Positions 39,081 through 47,895 of a stretch of 64,000 nucleotides of DNA are shown here, in pieces. The notes under the pieces were generated by a model. The model was not told the DNA's origin, did no database searches, and worked only from the letters and a program-made list of their open reading frames with translations. Both the position numbers and the translations under genes were made by a program. Each line of letters starts with the position of its first letter. Positions within the stretch are counted from its first letter, which is position 1. Source of the DNA: RPQJ01 sp963732415 (GTDB lineage: Bacteria; Pseudomonadota; Gammaproteobacteria; Steroidobacterales; Steroidobacteraceae); contig CAVSZK010000019.1 in assembly GCA_963732415.1 (NCBI GenBank), positions 62,001 through 126,000 on the forward strand. Reading direction: 5' to 3'.

Positions 39081-40124
39081 GTGGAGCTTCCCCTCGCGCA
39101 CGGCACGCCGCCGCTTGTCGGAAGATTCCGGGTCGAGCCCGAGGATTTCTGCGTCGAGGAGGTGCTGGGCTTCGATGCCGATGGCAGCGGCAACCACGTG
39201 TTGCTGTTGGTTGAGAAGCGCGACGCGAACACCGGCTGGGTGGCAGCCGAGCTTGCACGTGCGGCGGGCGTTGCGTCGCGCGACGTCGGCATGAGCGGGC
39301 AGAAGGACCGGCGCGCCGTCGCGCGTCAGTCGTTTTCGTTGCCCTGGTCGGTCGCGGCGCCGGTGGACGCGTGCCTGGCATTCGCGGGCGAGGGATACAG
39401 GGTGCTGGCGGCGCAGCGTCACGGCAGAAAGCTCCGGCCGGGATCGCACCGCGCGAATCGCTTCGTCATCCGGGTCCGGGATGTGTCGGGCGATCGCGCG
39501 GCGATCGAGGCGCGACTCCAGTTGGTCGGGTCCACAGGCGTGCCGAACTATTTCGGGCCGCAGCGCTACGGTCGAGGTCAGTCGAACCTTGCGAGCGCGC
39601 GCGACTGGGCCGCCGGGGGCGATGCGCCGCGAGGCAGGACGGGACGCGGTTTCGCATTGTCCACGGCACGCAGTGAACTGTTCAACCTGGTGCTGGCGGA
39701 GCGCGTGCGACGCGGCGACTGGAACCGTCTGCTGCCCGGCGAGGCCGTCATCCTGGACGGCAGGCGTAGCTTTTTTCGCGCCGACGAGGTCGACGCGGCG
39801 CTGGTCGAGCGCTGCAGCGCGATGGACCTGCACCCCAGCGGTCCGCTGTGGGGGCGCGGCCCGCTCGAGGTCGGTGCGGAGGCGCTGGCCGTGGAGGAAT
39901 CCGCGGTGGCGGGGGAGGCGGACCTGCGCGCACTGCTCGAGGCCGAGGGCATGGATCAGGAGCGTCGCAGCCTGCGCCTGCCGGTGCGATCGTTCGAGTG
40001 GCGATTCGATCACGACTCCCTGTACTTGTCATTCGAACTGCCGCGTGGAACCTTTGCAACGTCGGTGCTGCACGAGATCCTGCAGGGGGCGTGGCAGCAC
40101 GCAGGCGAGGACATCGCGGCGTGA
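39081..40124 (+). CDS. truD: tRNA pseudouridine(13) synthase
   Basis: Makes pseudouridine 13 in tRNA-Glu. The catalytic Asp is in VGMSGQKDRRAVARQ; other TruD phrases are FRVEPEDFCVEEVLGF, GVPNYFGPQRYG and NLVLAERVRRGDW. 347 residues from a GTG start 4 bp after ispF. It converges with the DUF2058 gene. Confidence 0.92.
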   Translation: MELPLAHGTPPLVGRFRVEPEDFCVEEVLGFDADGSGNHVLLLVEKRDANTGWVAAELARAAGVASRDVGMSGQKDRRAVARQSFSLPWSVAAPVDACLAFAGEGYRVLAAQRHGRKLRPGSHRANRFVIRVRDVSGDRAAIEARLQLVGSTGVPNYFGPQRYGRGQSNLASARDWAAGGDAPRGRTGRGFALSTARSELFNLVLAERVRRGDWNRLLPGEAVILDGRRSFFRADEVDAALVERCSAMDLHPSGPLWGRGPLEVGAEALAVEESAVAGEADLRALLEAEGMDQERRSLRLPVRSFEWRFDHDSLYLSFELPRGTFATSVLHEILQGAWQHAGEDIAA

Positions 40125-40163
40125 AGTCGCCGGCTTGCGGTTTTCTGCAGCGCCGGTGCTAGA

Positions 40164-40703
40164 TCACCAGGTGAGGTCGTCGGGTACCTTGAAGTCGCGG
40201 TATGGATCGTCTTCGGACGTCGATGCCGCATCGGGCTGGTCCAGGGTAATCACCGCGTCGGCATCACGCTCGCGGACCAGTGTCGCTGCCTCCGCCGGGA
40301 TCATGTCGTAGCGGCCATCGCAGCGTGCGATGACCACGGTGCCGGCGACCAGCCTTGCACGCAGGCTGCCGTCCACTGCGATGCGACGGACTTTCCCGCC
40401 ATCCACGAAATTGTAGTAATCATCTGTCTCGGGGCTGGGTATCCGGTGCTGGTCGATGATCTGGCGCAATTGGGCTCGTCGCGCCCGCGCCTCGATCTTC
40501 GCCTGCTGTGCGCGATTCAGTTCCCGGTCGCGCGCCGCTTTCGCGGCGCGCGCCGCGTCGTCGGCAGCCTTGTTGCTGGTTCCTGTCGGCGGATTGCGGC
40601 CCTTGCCGCCCCGGAACGGCTGCTTCGCCCGCTCCGACCTGGCGGCCTCCTTCTTTGTGACCAGGCCCGCTTTCAGCAACTGGTCGCGCAGCGAATCGCT
40701 CAT
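40164..40703 (-). CDS. DUF2058 (YaiL-like) protein
   Basis: Conserved gammaproteobacterial family of unknown function. 179 residues: SLRDQLLKAGLVTKKEA at the start, a Lys/Arg/Ala-rich central helix (AARAAKAARDRELNRAQQ), then a compact C-terminal part (YYNFVDGGKVRRIAVDG). The basic N-terminal half suggests nucleic acid or ribosome contact, as inferred for E. coli YaiL. It is the only minus-strand gene between rpsB and 43.5 kb, and diverges from surE. Confidence 0.85.
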   Translation of the reverse strand: MSDSLRDQLLKAGLVTKKEAARSERAKQPFRGGKGRNPPTGTSNKAADDAARAAKAARDRELNRAQQAKIEARARRAQLRQIIDQHRIPSPETDDYYNFVDGGKVRRIAVDGSLRARLVAGTVVIARCDGRYDMIPAEAATLVRERDADAVITLDQPDAASTSEDDPYRDFKVPDDLTW

Positions 40704-40765
40704 ATGCGTCCTCGTATCCTGTCATTGTGCCGGGCCGCCGCTACCGGCGACCGGGACGATTCCAG

Positions 40766-40771
40766 TATAGT
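40766..40771 (+). promoter_or_regulatory. Probable -10 element for surE
   Basis: TATAGT, 27 bp before the surE TTG, in the 95-bp gap between the divergent DUF2058 gene and surE. No good -35. Confidence 0.35.
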
Positions 40772-40798
40772 GCCGCGAATTCCCAGCGGTTTCCCAGC

Positions 40799-41551
40799 TT
40801 GAGAATCCTTGTCAGCAACGACGACGGCTACCGTGCCGAGGGGTTGCAGCGCCTGGCCGAGGTGCTGCACCCGCTGGCCGAAGTGACGGTGGTTGCGCCG
40901 GACCGCAATCGCAGCGGCGCCAGCAACTCACTTACGCTGGACGTGCCGGTGCGAGTGTTTCCGTTCGGGGACCGCATGTACTACGTGAACGGGACGCCGA
41001 CAGATTGTGTGCATCTGGCAATTTCCGGGCTGTTCGACTTCGACCACGACATGGTGGTCTCAGGCATAAATGATGGCGCCAATCTTGGCGACGACGTGCT
41101 CTACTCGGGCACCGTGGCTGCGGCAGTGGAGGGTCGATTCCTCGGCCTGCCTACGATGGCCGTTTCGCTGGTCGTGCGCGAAGGGCGGCATTTTGATACT
41201 GCCGCGAGGGTGGCTGGCGAACTGGTGATGCGGCTCAAGCGAAGCCCGCTCGACAGCGCGATGATACTGAACGTGAATGTTCCAGACCTGCCCTACGAGA
41301 AGCTGCGCGGTTTCCAGGTAACGCGGCTCGGCCAGCGCCACAAGTCGGAGCCGGTGGTTCGATCGTCCGATCCACGCGGCCGCCACGTGTACTGGGTCGG
41401 CCCCGCCGGTGAAGGCGCGGATGCAGGCGAGGGCACGGACTTCCATGCGATCGCCGGCGGGTTCGTGTCGGTGACGCCGCTGCAGGTCGACCTTACGCGT
41501 CATGCGGCGCTGACCGAGGTCGGGGAGTGGCTCGCGGGACGCGCGCCGTGA
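40799..41551 (+). CDS. surE: 5'/3'-nucleotidase SurE
   Basis: Divalent-metal nucleotidase and exopolyphosphatase linked to stationary-phase survival. Metal motif RILVSNDDGY at the N-terminus, then VVAPDRNRSGASNSLTL and SGINDGANLGDDVLYSGTV. The frame fits a TTG at 40799 giving the family start (250 residues); there is no ATG at this position. Followed by pcm, the usual pair. Confidence 0.95.
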   Translation: MRILVSNDDGYRAEGLQRLAEVLHPLAEVTVVAPDRNRSGASNSLTLDVPVRVFPFGDRMYYVNGTPTDCVHLAISGLFDFDHDMVVSGINDGANLGDDVLYSGTVAAAVEGRFLGLPTMAVSLVVREGRHFDTAARVAGELVMRLKRSPLDSAMILNVNVPDLPYEKLRGFQVTRLGQRHKSEPVVRSSDPRGRHVYWVGPAGEGADAGEGTDFHAIAGGFVSVTPLQVDLTRHAALTEVGEWLAGRAP

Positions 41552-41564
41552 GCCGGGGTGCGGC

Positions 41565-42227
41565 GTGAGCGGCCCGAGCATGACCGGCATCGGCATGACC
41601 TCGGCCCGTACGCGCGACCGACTGATCGCGCGGCTGCGCGAACAGGGAATCGCCGACCCAGGCGTGCTCGAACGCATTCGAGCCGTGCCGCGACACGTGT
41701 TCGTCGACGAGGCGCTCTCGAGCCGCGCCTACGAGGACACGGCATTGCCGATCGGTCACGGGCAGACGATTTCGCAGCCCTACATCGTCGCGCGCATGAC
41801 CGAGGCCTTGATCGAAGGCGGTGCGCCGCGCAAGGTGCTCGAGGTCGGGACGGGTTGCGGCTACCAGACCGCGGTGCTCGCGCCGCTGGTAACGACGCTC
41901 TACAGCGTGGAGCGCATCGCCGCGCTGCAGGTGCGCGCGCGCCGGTCGTTGCGCGACTTGAGGATCGCCAACGTATTCATGCGCCACGGCGACGGGTTCG
42001 AGGGCTGGCCGCCGTACGCTCCGTACGACGGCATCATCGTCGCGGCTGCGGCGATGGCGATACCTCCAGCATTGCTCGGCCAGCTCGGCAACGGCGGGCG
42101 GTTGATCATGCCTGTAGGGCCTGACCGCGAGCAGCTGCTGATCCGCGTCACGCGCCGCGGCGAAACCTTCGAGCGCGAGGTACTGGGGCCCGTGACGTTC
42201 GTGCCGCTGCTGCAGGGACTGGGCTGA
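41565..42227 (+). CDS. pcm: Protein-L-isoaspartate O-methyltransferase
   Basis: Repairs isoaspartyl damage in ageing proteins using SAM. Family phrases ALPIGHGQTISQPYIVARMT, the SAM motif VLEVGTGCGYQTAVLA, and YDGIIVAAAAMAIP. GTG 41565 gives 220 residues; ATG 41580 or 41595 are alternatives. In many relatives nlpD and rpoS follow, but here a glycerate kinase does. Confidence 0.95.
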   Translation: MSGPSMTGIGMTSARTRDRLIARLREQGIADPGVLERIRAVPRHVFVDEALSSRAYEDTALPIGHGQTISQPYIVARMTEALIEGGAPRKVLEVGTGCGYQTAVLAPLVTTLYSVERIAALQVRARRSLRDLRIANVFMRHGDGFEGWPPYAPYDGIIVAAAAMAIPPALLGQLGNGGRLIMPVGPDREQLLIRVTRRGETFEREVLGPVTFVPLLQGLG

Positions 42228-42240
42228 GGCGTCGGCGACC

Positions 42241-43524
42241 ATGGCCCGAACGGGCACGATGACGCCTGAAAGGTTGCTGCGCGCCACGTTCGACGCGGCG
42301 GTCGAGGCGGCACGTCCCGAAACCTGCGTCCCGGCTTTCCTGCCGTCCGCGCCGTGCGGCCGCACGGTCGTGGTTGGCGCGGGCAAGGCCGCGGCCGCCA
42401 TGGCGCTCGCGGTTGATCGTCACTGGAGTGACGAATTGACCGGTGCCGTGGTAACCGCCACCGGGCACGGCCTGCGCTGCCCGCGCATCGAAGTAATCGA
42501 GGCGACCCACCCGGTCCCGAGCGAAGCCGGCGAGAGCGCCGCGCGCGGGATGCTGCGGCGTGTCACCGGGCTCGGCCCCGACGACCTGGTCATCTGCCTG
42601 CTGTCGGGTGGCGGCTCGGCACTGATGTCGCTGCCCGCGCAGGGTCTCGAGTCGAGCGAGAAGCAGCAGATCACCCGGATGCTGCTTCGCTGCGGTGCAA
42701 CGATCGCCGAGATCAATTGCGTGCGCAGGCATCTCTCGGGCATCAAGGGTGGGCGGCTCGGCGTCGCCTGTCACCCGGCCCGCCTCGTGACGCTGGCGAT
42801 CTCGGACGTGCCGGGCGACGATCCGATGGACATCGCCTCGGGTCCGACCGTCACCGATCCGACGACCAGCGCCGACTCGCTTGCAGTGCTGGATCGTCAT
42901 GGCATTGCGGTCCCGTCCCATGTTCGAAAAGCGCTGCTGGCCGGCTGGTGGGAGTCGGTGAAGCCCGGCGACCCGCGCCTCGAACGATCGGAGTATCACC
43001 TGGTGGCGACGCCGCAGCAGTCGCTCGACTCCGCCGCTGCACTGGCACGAGATCACGGGGTGGCACCGGTCGTCCTGTCCGATCGCCTGCAGGGCGAGGC
43101 GAGGGTGGTGGGTCGGGAGATGGCGGGGCTCGCGCTGGCAGTGGCGCGCGGCGAGGGGCCGGCCCGCCCGCCGTGTCTGCTGTTATCCGGCGGCGAAACC
43201 ACGGTCACGGTCCGGGGCGGGGGCCGTGGCGGCCGGAACGTCGAGTTCCTGCTCGCGTTGGGCATCGGTCTAGGGCCCGCCGGCAACATCCATGCGCTCG
43301 CCTGCGACACCGACGGCGTGGACGGCACAGAGCCGATCGCAGGCGCCATCTGGACACCCGATACGCTGGCGCGTGCAGGGCGGCACGGGCTCGCGCCACA
43401 GGCATTTCTCGATGCCAACGACGCGCACTCGTTCTTCGAGGAACTCGGCGATTGCGTCGTGACGGGCCCGACCAGGACCAACGTCAACGATTTCCGCGCT
43501 GTCCTGGTGTTGCCGACAGCCTGA
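42241..43524 (+). CDS. Glycerate 2-kinase (MOFRL family)
   Basis: Phosphorylates D-glycerate to 2-phosphoglycerate, which feeds enolase. N-terminal domain with TVVVGAGKAAAAMALAVDR, ICLLSGGGSALMSLPA and INCVRRHLSGIKGGRL; C-terminal MOFRL region with LLSGGETTVTVRGGGRGG and TDGVDGTEPIAGAIW. 427 residues. Start ATG 42241 or 42259. Symbols gckA/ttuD are used for relatives, but no glyoxylate or tartrate genes are nearby to choose between them. Confidence 0.9.
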   Translation: MARTGTMTPERLLRATFDAAVEAARPETCVPAFLPSAPCGRTVVVGAGKAAAAMALAVDRHWSDELTGAVVTATGHGLRCPRIEVIEATHPVPSEAGESAARGMLRRVTGLGPDDLVICLLSGGGSALMSLPAQGLESSEKQQITRMLLRCGATIAEINCVRRHLSGIKGGRLGVACHPARLVTLAISDVPGDDPMDIASGPTVTDPTTSADSLAVLDRHGIAVPSHVRKALLAGWWESVKPGDPRLERSEYHLVATPQQSLDSAAALARDHGVAPVVLSDRLQGEARVVGREMAGLALAVARGEGPARPPCLLLSGGETTVTVRGGGRGGRNVEFLLALGIGLGPAGNIHALACDTDGVDGTEPIAGAIWTPDTLARAGRHGLAPQAFLDANDAHSFFEELGDCVVTGPTRTNVNDFRAVLVLPTA

Positions 43525-43534
43525 TGTCTGCCCT

Positions 43535-43915
43535 TCAGCCGACCGGCTCGATGATCAGCGCGGCTGCGACGTCCCGGCCTTCGGCGGCAAGTACGTTGTA
43601 GGTCCGGCAGGCGGCACCTGTATCCATGACCTCGAAACCCAGGCCGCTCGAATACAGGGCGGCCATCATTTCGCGCTCGGGAAAGACCTGGCGTAGCCCT
43701 GAGCCGATCAGTACCACCTCCGGGCGCAGGCGCAGCAGCGGCTCGAGATCCTGCGCGCGAAGGTCAGCAATGCCCAGCGGGCGCCAGTCCTCGACGAGTG
43801 TCGTTGGAGTCACGATGACGCTGCGATCGAGGCTGCGGTCGCCGATCCGGACCAAGCCGGGGCCGTAACCGCGCACCACGTGTATCGTCGCAGGCTGGTC
43901 GAGACTGATCTTCAT
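43535..43915 (-). CDS. Mth938-like domain protein (DUF498)
   Basis: 126-residue single-domain protein of the Mth938/NDUFAF3 family (LRPEVVLIGSGLRQVFPE, MDTGAACRTYNVLAAEGR). The mitochondrial relative is a complex I assembly factor; the bacterial role is unknown. ATG 43915 gives MKISLDQ; the frame remains open upstream but with no family match. Divergent from the rpfE-like gene by 69 bp, and convergent with the glycerate kinase. Confidence 0.8.
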   Translation of the reverse strand: MKISLDQPATIHVVRGYGPGLVRIGDRSLDRSVIVTPTTLVEDWRPLGIADLRAQDLEPLLRLRPEVVLIGSGLRQVFPEREMMAALYSSGLGFEVMDTGAACRTYNVLAAEGRDVAAALIIEPVG

Positions 43916-43984
43916 GGCGTTAACATACTGGATGCGGGCCCGGCAGGTCACCGGCGCCGCAATCCAGGTCCGGGAGGTAGGAAC

Positions 43985-45028
43985 GTGATCGAGCGCGACC
44001 GGGGTCGTCTGCACCAGGGTCGTTTGCGGGTCGCGCTGCCGTGGCTCGAGGCATCCCTGGACGCCGCGGCGGCCGAGGGCTGGAGTTCCGAACGTGCGCC
44101 TGCCGCGGAATGGCTGGTCGCCCGTGCGCGGGTGAGTTCCGCGCAGGACGTTCCCTGGCGGGAGTGGTTGCTGGCGCCAGTCACTGCCGGGCGCGAGATC
44201 CTGGCCCGATGCCCGGCCGGCCCGAGTGCCCGGGCGGCTGGTACGGGCCAGCCGCCGGTGGGTACCTGGGCCTGCGCGAGGCCTGTGCACCTCGCAACCG
44301 CCATCGAGCACCTGCGATTCGCCCAGGAGGATGTGGACATGCAAGCCGGGGAATCGATGGCTCTGCTCGAGGATATCAACCGGCACCTCGAGGGACGCGG
44401 GTTCACGCTGCACGCACAGGCCCGGGCGGCTGACTGGACGCTGGAGTGCTCGGAACCGATCGAATGCAGCAGCGTCGAGCCGGACCTCGCAGCGGGTCGC
44501 AATGTTCGCGACCTGATGCCGGCCGGACGTGACGGTGCCCGGGTTCGGTCGCTGGTCAACGAGATCCAGATGCTGCTTCACGAACATCCGGTCAACCTGG
44601 ATCGTGCGGCCCGAGGAAGTCCTGCGATCAACACGCTGTGGCTGTGGGGATTTGGCCGATTCGAGGAGATGGATACGGTGCACCTGCCGACCCTGTACAC
44701 GGACGATGCATGGCTGTCTGGAATCTGGCGCCTGCAGGGTGCGCACATTCGATCACTGGATGAGTTCGCTGCAGGTCGCGACATCGACGCCAATAACGCC
44801 ATGGTCGCAGCGTCGTGCCCGCCACGCGGAGGCCTTTCGGCGGACGGTATCAGCGGCGCACTCGCACGGGCCGAGCGGGCCTGCCTCGCGCCGGCGCTCG
44901 CCGCGCTGCGTTCGGGCGCAGTCCGCGGTGTGGATGTCCTGCTGGGCGGGCGCACTCTCGTGGTCGAGAGCAGTGCGCGATTCAGGTTCTGGCGCCGCTC
45001 GAAGCCGCTTGCCGAGGCATTGGCATGA
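43985..45028 (+). CDS. rpfE: RpfE-like protein
   Basis: 347 residues resembling the Xanthomonas/Xylella protein RpfE (COG4255, sometimes labelled cofactor-independent phosphoglycerate mutase-like). Seen here: LRVALPWLEASLDAAAA, LTLHAQ-type FTLHAQARAADWTLECSE, VRSLVNEIQMLLHEHPVN and NTLWLWGFGR. No catalytic motif was recognised, so the phosphoglycerate-mutase label is unsupported. GTG 43985 is chosen because GGAGG (43973-43977) is 7 bp upstream. It overlaps recJ by 4 bp. In Xanthomonas it also neighbours recJ, prfB and lysS. Confidence 0.65.
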   Translation: MIERDRGRLHQGRLRVALPWLEASLDAAAAEGWSSERAPAAEWLVARARVSSAQDVPWREWLLAPVTAGREILARCPAGPSARAAGTGQPPVGTWACARPVHLATAIEHLRFAQEDVDMQAGESMALLEDINRHLEGRGFTLHAQARAADWTLECSEPIECSSVEPDLAAGRNVRDLMPAGRDGARVRSLVNEIQMLLHEHPVNLDRAARGSPAINTLWLWGFGRFEEMDTVHLPTLYTDDAWLSGIWRLQGAHIRSLDEFAAGRDIDANNAMVAASCPPRGGLSADGISGALARAERACLAPALAALRSGAVRGVDVLLGGRTLVVESSARFRFWRRSKPLAEALA

Positions 45029-46761
45029 GCCGCCGAATCCTGAGGCGTTCCACCGACGTGCAGCGGCTGCCTTCGGTTGCCGCGAACCTGCATCCGGCGC
45101 TGCGCCGCGTTTACGCCGCGCGCGGCCTGGAGGCCGCGGAGGACCTCGACCTCAGCCTCGAGCGACTGCTCCCTGTCGGGTCGCTCGGCGGCGTGGATGC
45201 CGCCGCGGACCTGCTGCTCTGCTGCCATCGCAGCGGCGGAAGTGTTCTGGTCATCGGCGACTTCGACGCCGACGGCGCGACGAGCACGGCAGTCGTCGTG
45301 CGGCAGTTGCGACGGCTCGGATTTGCCGACCCGGGATTCCTGGTGCCGGATCGCTTCAAGTTCGGCTACGGGCTGACGCCGGAGATCGTGCGTGTCGCGG
45401 CGCAATCCAGGCCGTCGCTGATCGTGACGGTGGACAACGGCATTTCCTCGCTGGATGGCGTGGCCGAGGCGAACCGAGCCGGCATCCCGGTCCTGGTCAC
45501 GGACCATCATCTACCGGGCCACGCGTTGCCGGAGGCGGCGGCAATCGTGAATCCCAACCTGCCGGACGAGGGCTTCGCCTCGAAGTCGCTGGCCGGGGTC
45601 GGTGTCGCGTTCTACGTGATGGCGGCCCTGACCCGACGGATGCGCGAGGCAGGCATGGTACCCGCGAGTGCCGACGCCAACCCGGCTGATCTGCTCGACC
45701 TGGTTGCGTTAGGCACGGTGGCCGACGTCGTGCCGCTGGACGTCAATAATCGCATTCTCGTCGCTCAGGGACTGCGCCGCATTCGTGCCGGTCGCTGCGC
45801 ACCAGGATTGCGCGCGCTGCTCGAAGTCGCCGGGCGCTCGGTGGACGGCGTATTCGCACAGGATCTTGCGTTCCAGGCGGGTCCACGACTGAACGCAGCC
45901 GGACGTCTCGAGGACATGTCGCTCGGCATAGAGTGCCTGCTCACGTCGAGCGCTTCGGAGGCAACCGAACTCGCTGCGCGGCTGTCGCAACTCAACAGCG
46001 ATCGCAGGGAACTCGAAGGCCGCATGCAGTCTGAGGCGCTCACCAAGTTGGATGCGCTGGTTGAAGGCCTCGAGGGGCGAATGCCAGCGGGCCTGTGCCT
46101 GTTCGATGCCGGCTGGCACCAGGGGGTTATCGGCCTGGTCGCGTCGCGCATCAAGGACCGAGTGCATCGGCCGGTGATCGCCTTCGCGCCGGGCGACCCC
46201 GGCTGGGTCAAGGGTTCAGCCCGATCGGTGTCCGGCGTCCACGTTCGCGACGTGCTCGACGCTGTCGCGACACGCAACCCCGGCATGCTCGAGAAGTTCG
46301 GTGGGCACGCGATGGCCGCCGGCATGACGCTCCGTGAGTCGGTGCTCGGTGACTTCCAGCGCGCCTTTGCCGATGAAGTCGAGCGGCGTATCGAGCCACA
46401 TACGCTGAGCGGCGACCTGCACAGCGACGGACCGCTGCTTCCCGGAGAGTTCAACCTCGATACGGCGCTCGCGCTGCGCGACGGCGGGCCATGGGGCTCA
46501 GGATTTCCCGAGCCCGCCTTCGACGGGCGTTTCGGCGTCGTGGACACGCGGACCGTCGGCGAGCGGCACCTCAAGCTGCGCCTGAAGGCCGCGTCCGGCG
46601 AGTTCGCCGACGCGATCGCGTTCCGGTATCTCGACGATCCTTCTGCCGTGACGCCCCGGCCGCAGCAGGAGGTCGAGTTCGTCTACCGCGCCTCGCTGAA
46701 CGAGTACGCTGGCTCACGGCGACTGCAGTTGGTATCGGAATGGCTGCGGCCATTGCCGTGA
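45025..46761 (+). CDS. recJ: Single-stranded-DNA exonuclease RecJ
   Basis: 5'-3' exonuclease for recombination and mismatch repair. DHH-family motifs: VLVIGDFDADGATST, LIVTVDNGISS, VLVTDHHLPG, then DLVALGTVADVVPL; C-terminal DHHA1 with GGHAMAAGM and an OB fold. 578 residues from ATG 45025, overlapping the rpfE-like stop. Confidence 0.95.
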   Translation: MSRRILRRSTDVQRLPSVAANLHPALRRVYAARGLEAAEDLDLSLERLLPVGSLGGVDAAADLLLCCHRSGGSVLVIGDFDADGATSTAVVVRQLRRLGFADPGFLVPDRFKFGYGLTPEIVRVAAQSRPSLIVTVDNGISSLDGVAEANRAGIPVLVTDHHLPGHALPEAAAIVNPNLPDEGFASKSLAGVGVAFYVMAALTRRMREAGMVPASADANPADLLDLVALGTVADVVPLDVNNRILVAQGLRRIRAGRCAPGLRALLEVAGRSVDGVFAQDLAFQAGPRLNAAGRLEDMSLGIECLLTSSASEATELAARLSQLNSDRRELEGRMQSEALTKLDALVEGLEGRMPAGLCLFDAGWHQGVIGLVASRIKDRVHRPVIAFAPGDPGWVKGSARSVSGVHVRDVLDAVATRNPGMLEKFGGHAMAAGMTLRESVLGDFQRAFADEVERRIEPHTLSGDLHSDGPLLPGEFNLDTALALRDGGPWGSGFPEPAFDGRFGVVDTRTVGERHLKLRLKAASGEFADAIAFRYLDDPSAVTPRPQQEVEFVYRASLNEYAGSRRLQLVSEWLRPLP

Positions 46762-46799
46762 TAAACTTTCCAGTTCGTCACGCACTACCCGGTTCCACG

Positions 46800-47895
46800 A
46801 TGGAAACGAATCCGATCCGCCGCTCCCTCGAAGACCTCGCGCAGCGCTCCGGTGCGCTCAGGGGGTATCTTTGACTACGAGGGCCGCAGTGAGCGACTGA
46901 CCGAGGTGCTGCGCGAACTCGAGGACCCGACGATCTGGAGCAAGCCAGAACGCGCGCAGGAACTCGGTCGCGAACGCACCGCGCTCGAGGCGGTCGTCGG
47001 CACGCTCGACAAGATGAACAAGGGGCTGGCCGAAGCCACCGAGCTGCTCGAACTTGCCGAAGCCGAAGCCGACGAGGGGACTGTCAAGGCGGTCGAGCAG
47101 GATGCCGCGCGCATCGAGCGCGAGATCGCGCGCCTCGAGTTCCGGCGAATGTTCCCGGGCGAAATGGACCCGCACAACTGCTTCCTCGACATCCAGGCGG
47201 GCGCCGGCGGCACCGAGGCCCAGGACTGGGCGCAGATGCTGATGCGGATGTACCTGCGCTGGGCTGACAAGCAGGGCTTCAAGGTCGAGATCACCGACCA
47301 GGGCGACGGCGAAGTCGCCGGCATCAAGAGCTGCTCGATGCTGATCCAGGGCGAGTACGCCTATGGCTGGCTGCGCACCGAGACCGGCGTACACCGCCTG
47401 GTGCGCAAGTCGCCGTTCGATTCGAACGCGCGCCGTCACACGTCGTTTGCATCGGTGTTCGTTTCGCCCGAGGTGGACGACGACATTGCCATCGACATCA
47501 ATCCGGCCGACCTCGAAATGGACGTATACCGTTCGAGCGGGGCAGGTGGCCAGCACGTCAACAAGACCGAGTCGGCGGTCCGTATCCGGCACATGCCGAG
47601 CGGAATCGTCGTGGCTTGCCAGAGTGAGCGCAGCCAGCACAAGAATCGCGCCACCGCGATGAAGATGCTGAAGGCGAAGCTCTACGAACTCGAGGTCAAC
47701 AAGCGCAATGCCGCTGCCAAGGTGCTCGAGGACTCGAAATCGGACGTGAGCTGGGGCAACCAGATCCGTTCCTACGTACTCGACCAGTCTCGTATCAAGG
47801 ACCTCCGCACTGGCGTCGAGATCGGCAACACGGGCGCGGTGCTCGACGGTGACCTCGACCCGTTCCTCGAGGCTAGCCTGAAGCAGGGGCTGTAA
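46800..47895 (+). CDS. prfB: Peptide chain release factor 2, programmed +1 frameshift
   Basis: Reads UGA and UAA stop codons. The gene is in two frames: codons 1-24 (46800-46871, METNPIRRSLEDL...) end at an in-frame UGA (46872-46874), and the ribosome must slip +1 so that 46873 begins GAC. The joined product has 364 residues, against 365 in E. coli. The anticodon-like SPF is at 204-206 and the catalytic GGQ at 249-251 (SGAGGQHVNKTESAV). The stop overlaps the lysS ATG. Confidence 0.96.
46860..46875 (+). promoter_or_regulatory. prfB recoding site
   Basis: AGG GGG TAT CTT TGA C: the internal Shine-Dalgarno-like AGGGGG, the slippery CUU, and the UGA followed by C are identical in layout to the E. 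coli RF2 autoregulatory site. Low RF2 slows termination at UGA and favours the shift. Confidence 0.95.

Noticed and set aside
46491..46874. Separate 127-codon gene ending at the UGA before prfB
   Set aside because: Only its last 24 codons are real; they are the first part of prfB read before the programmed frameshift.
46852..47895. prfB starting in the second frame at 46852
   Set aside because: This would lose the conserved N-terminus and ignore the intact recoding site; the gene starts at ATG 46800.
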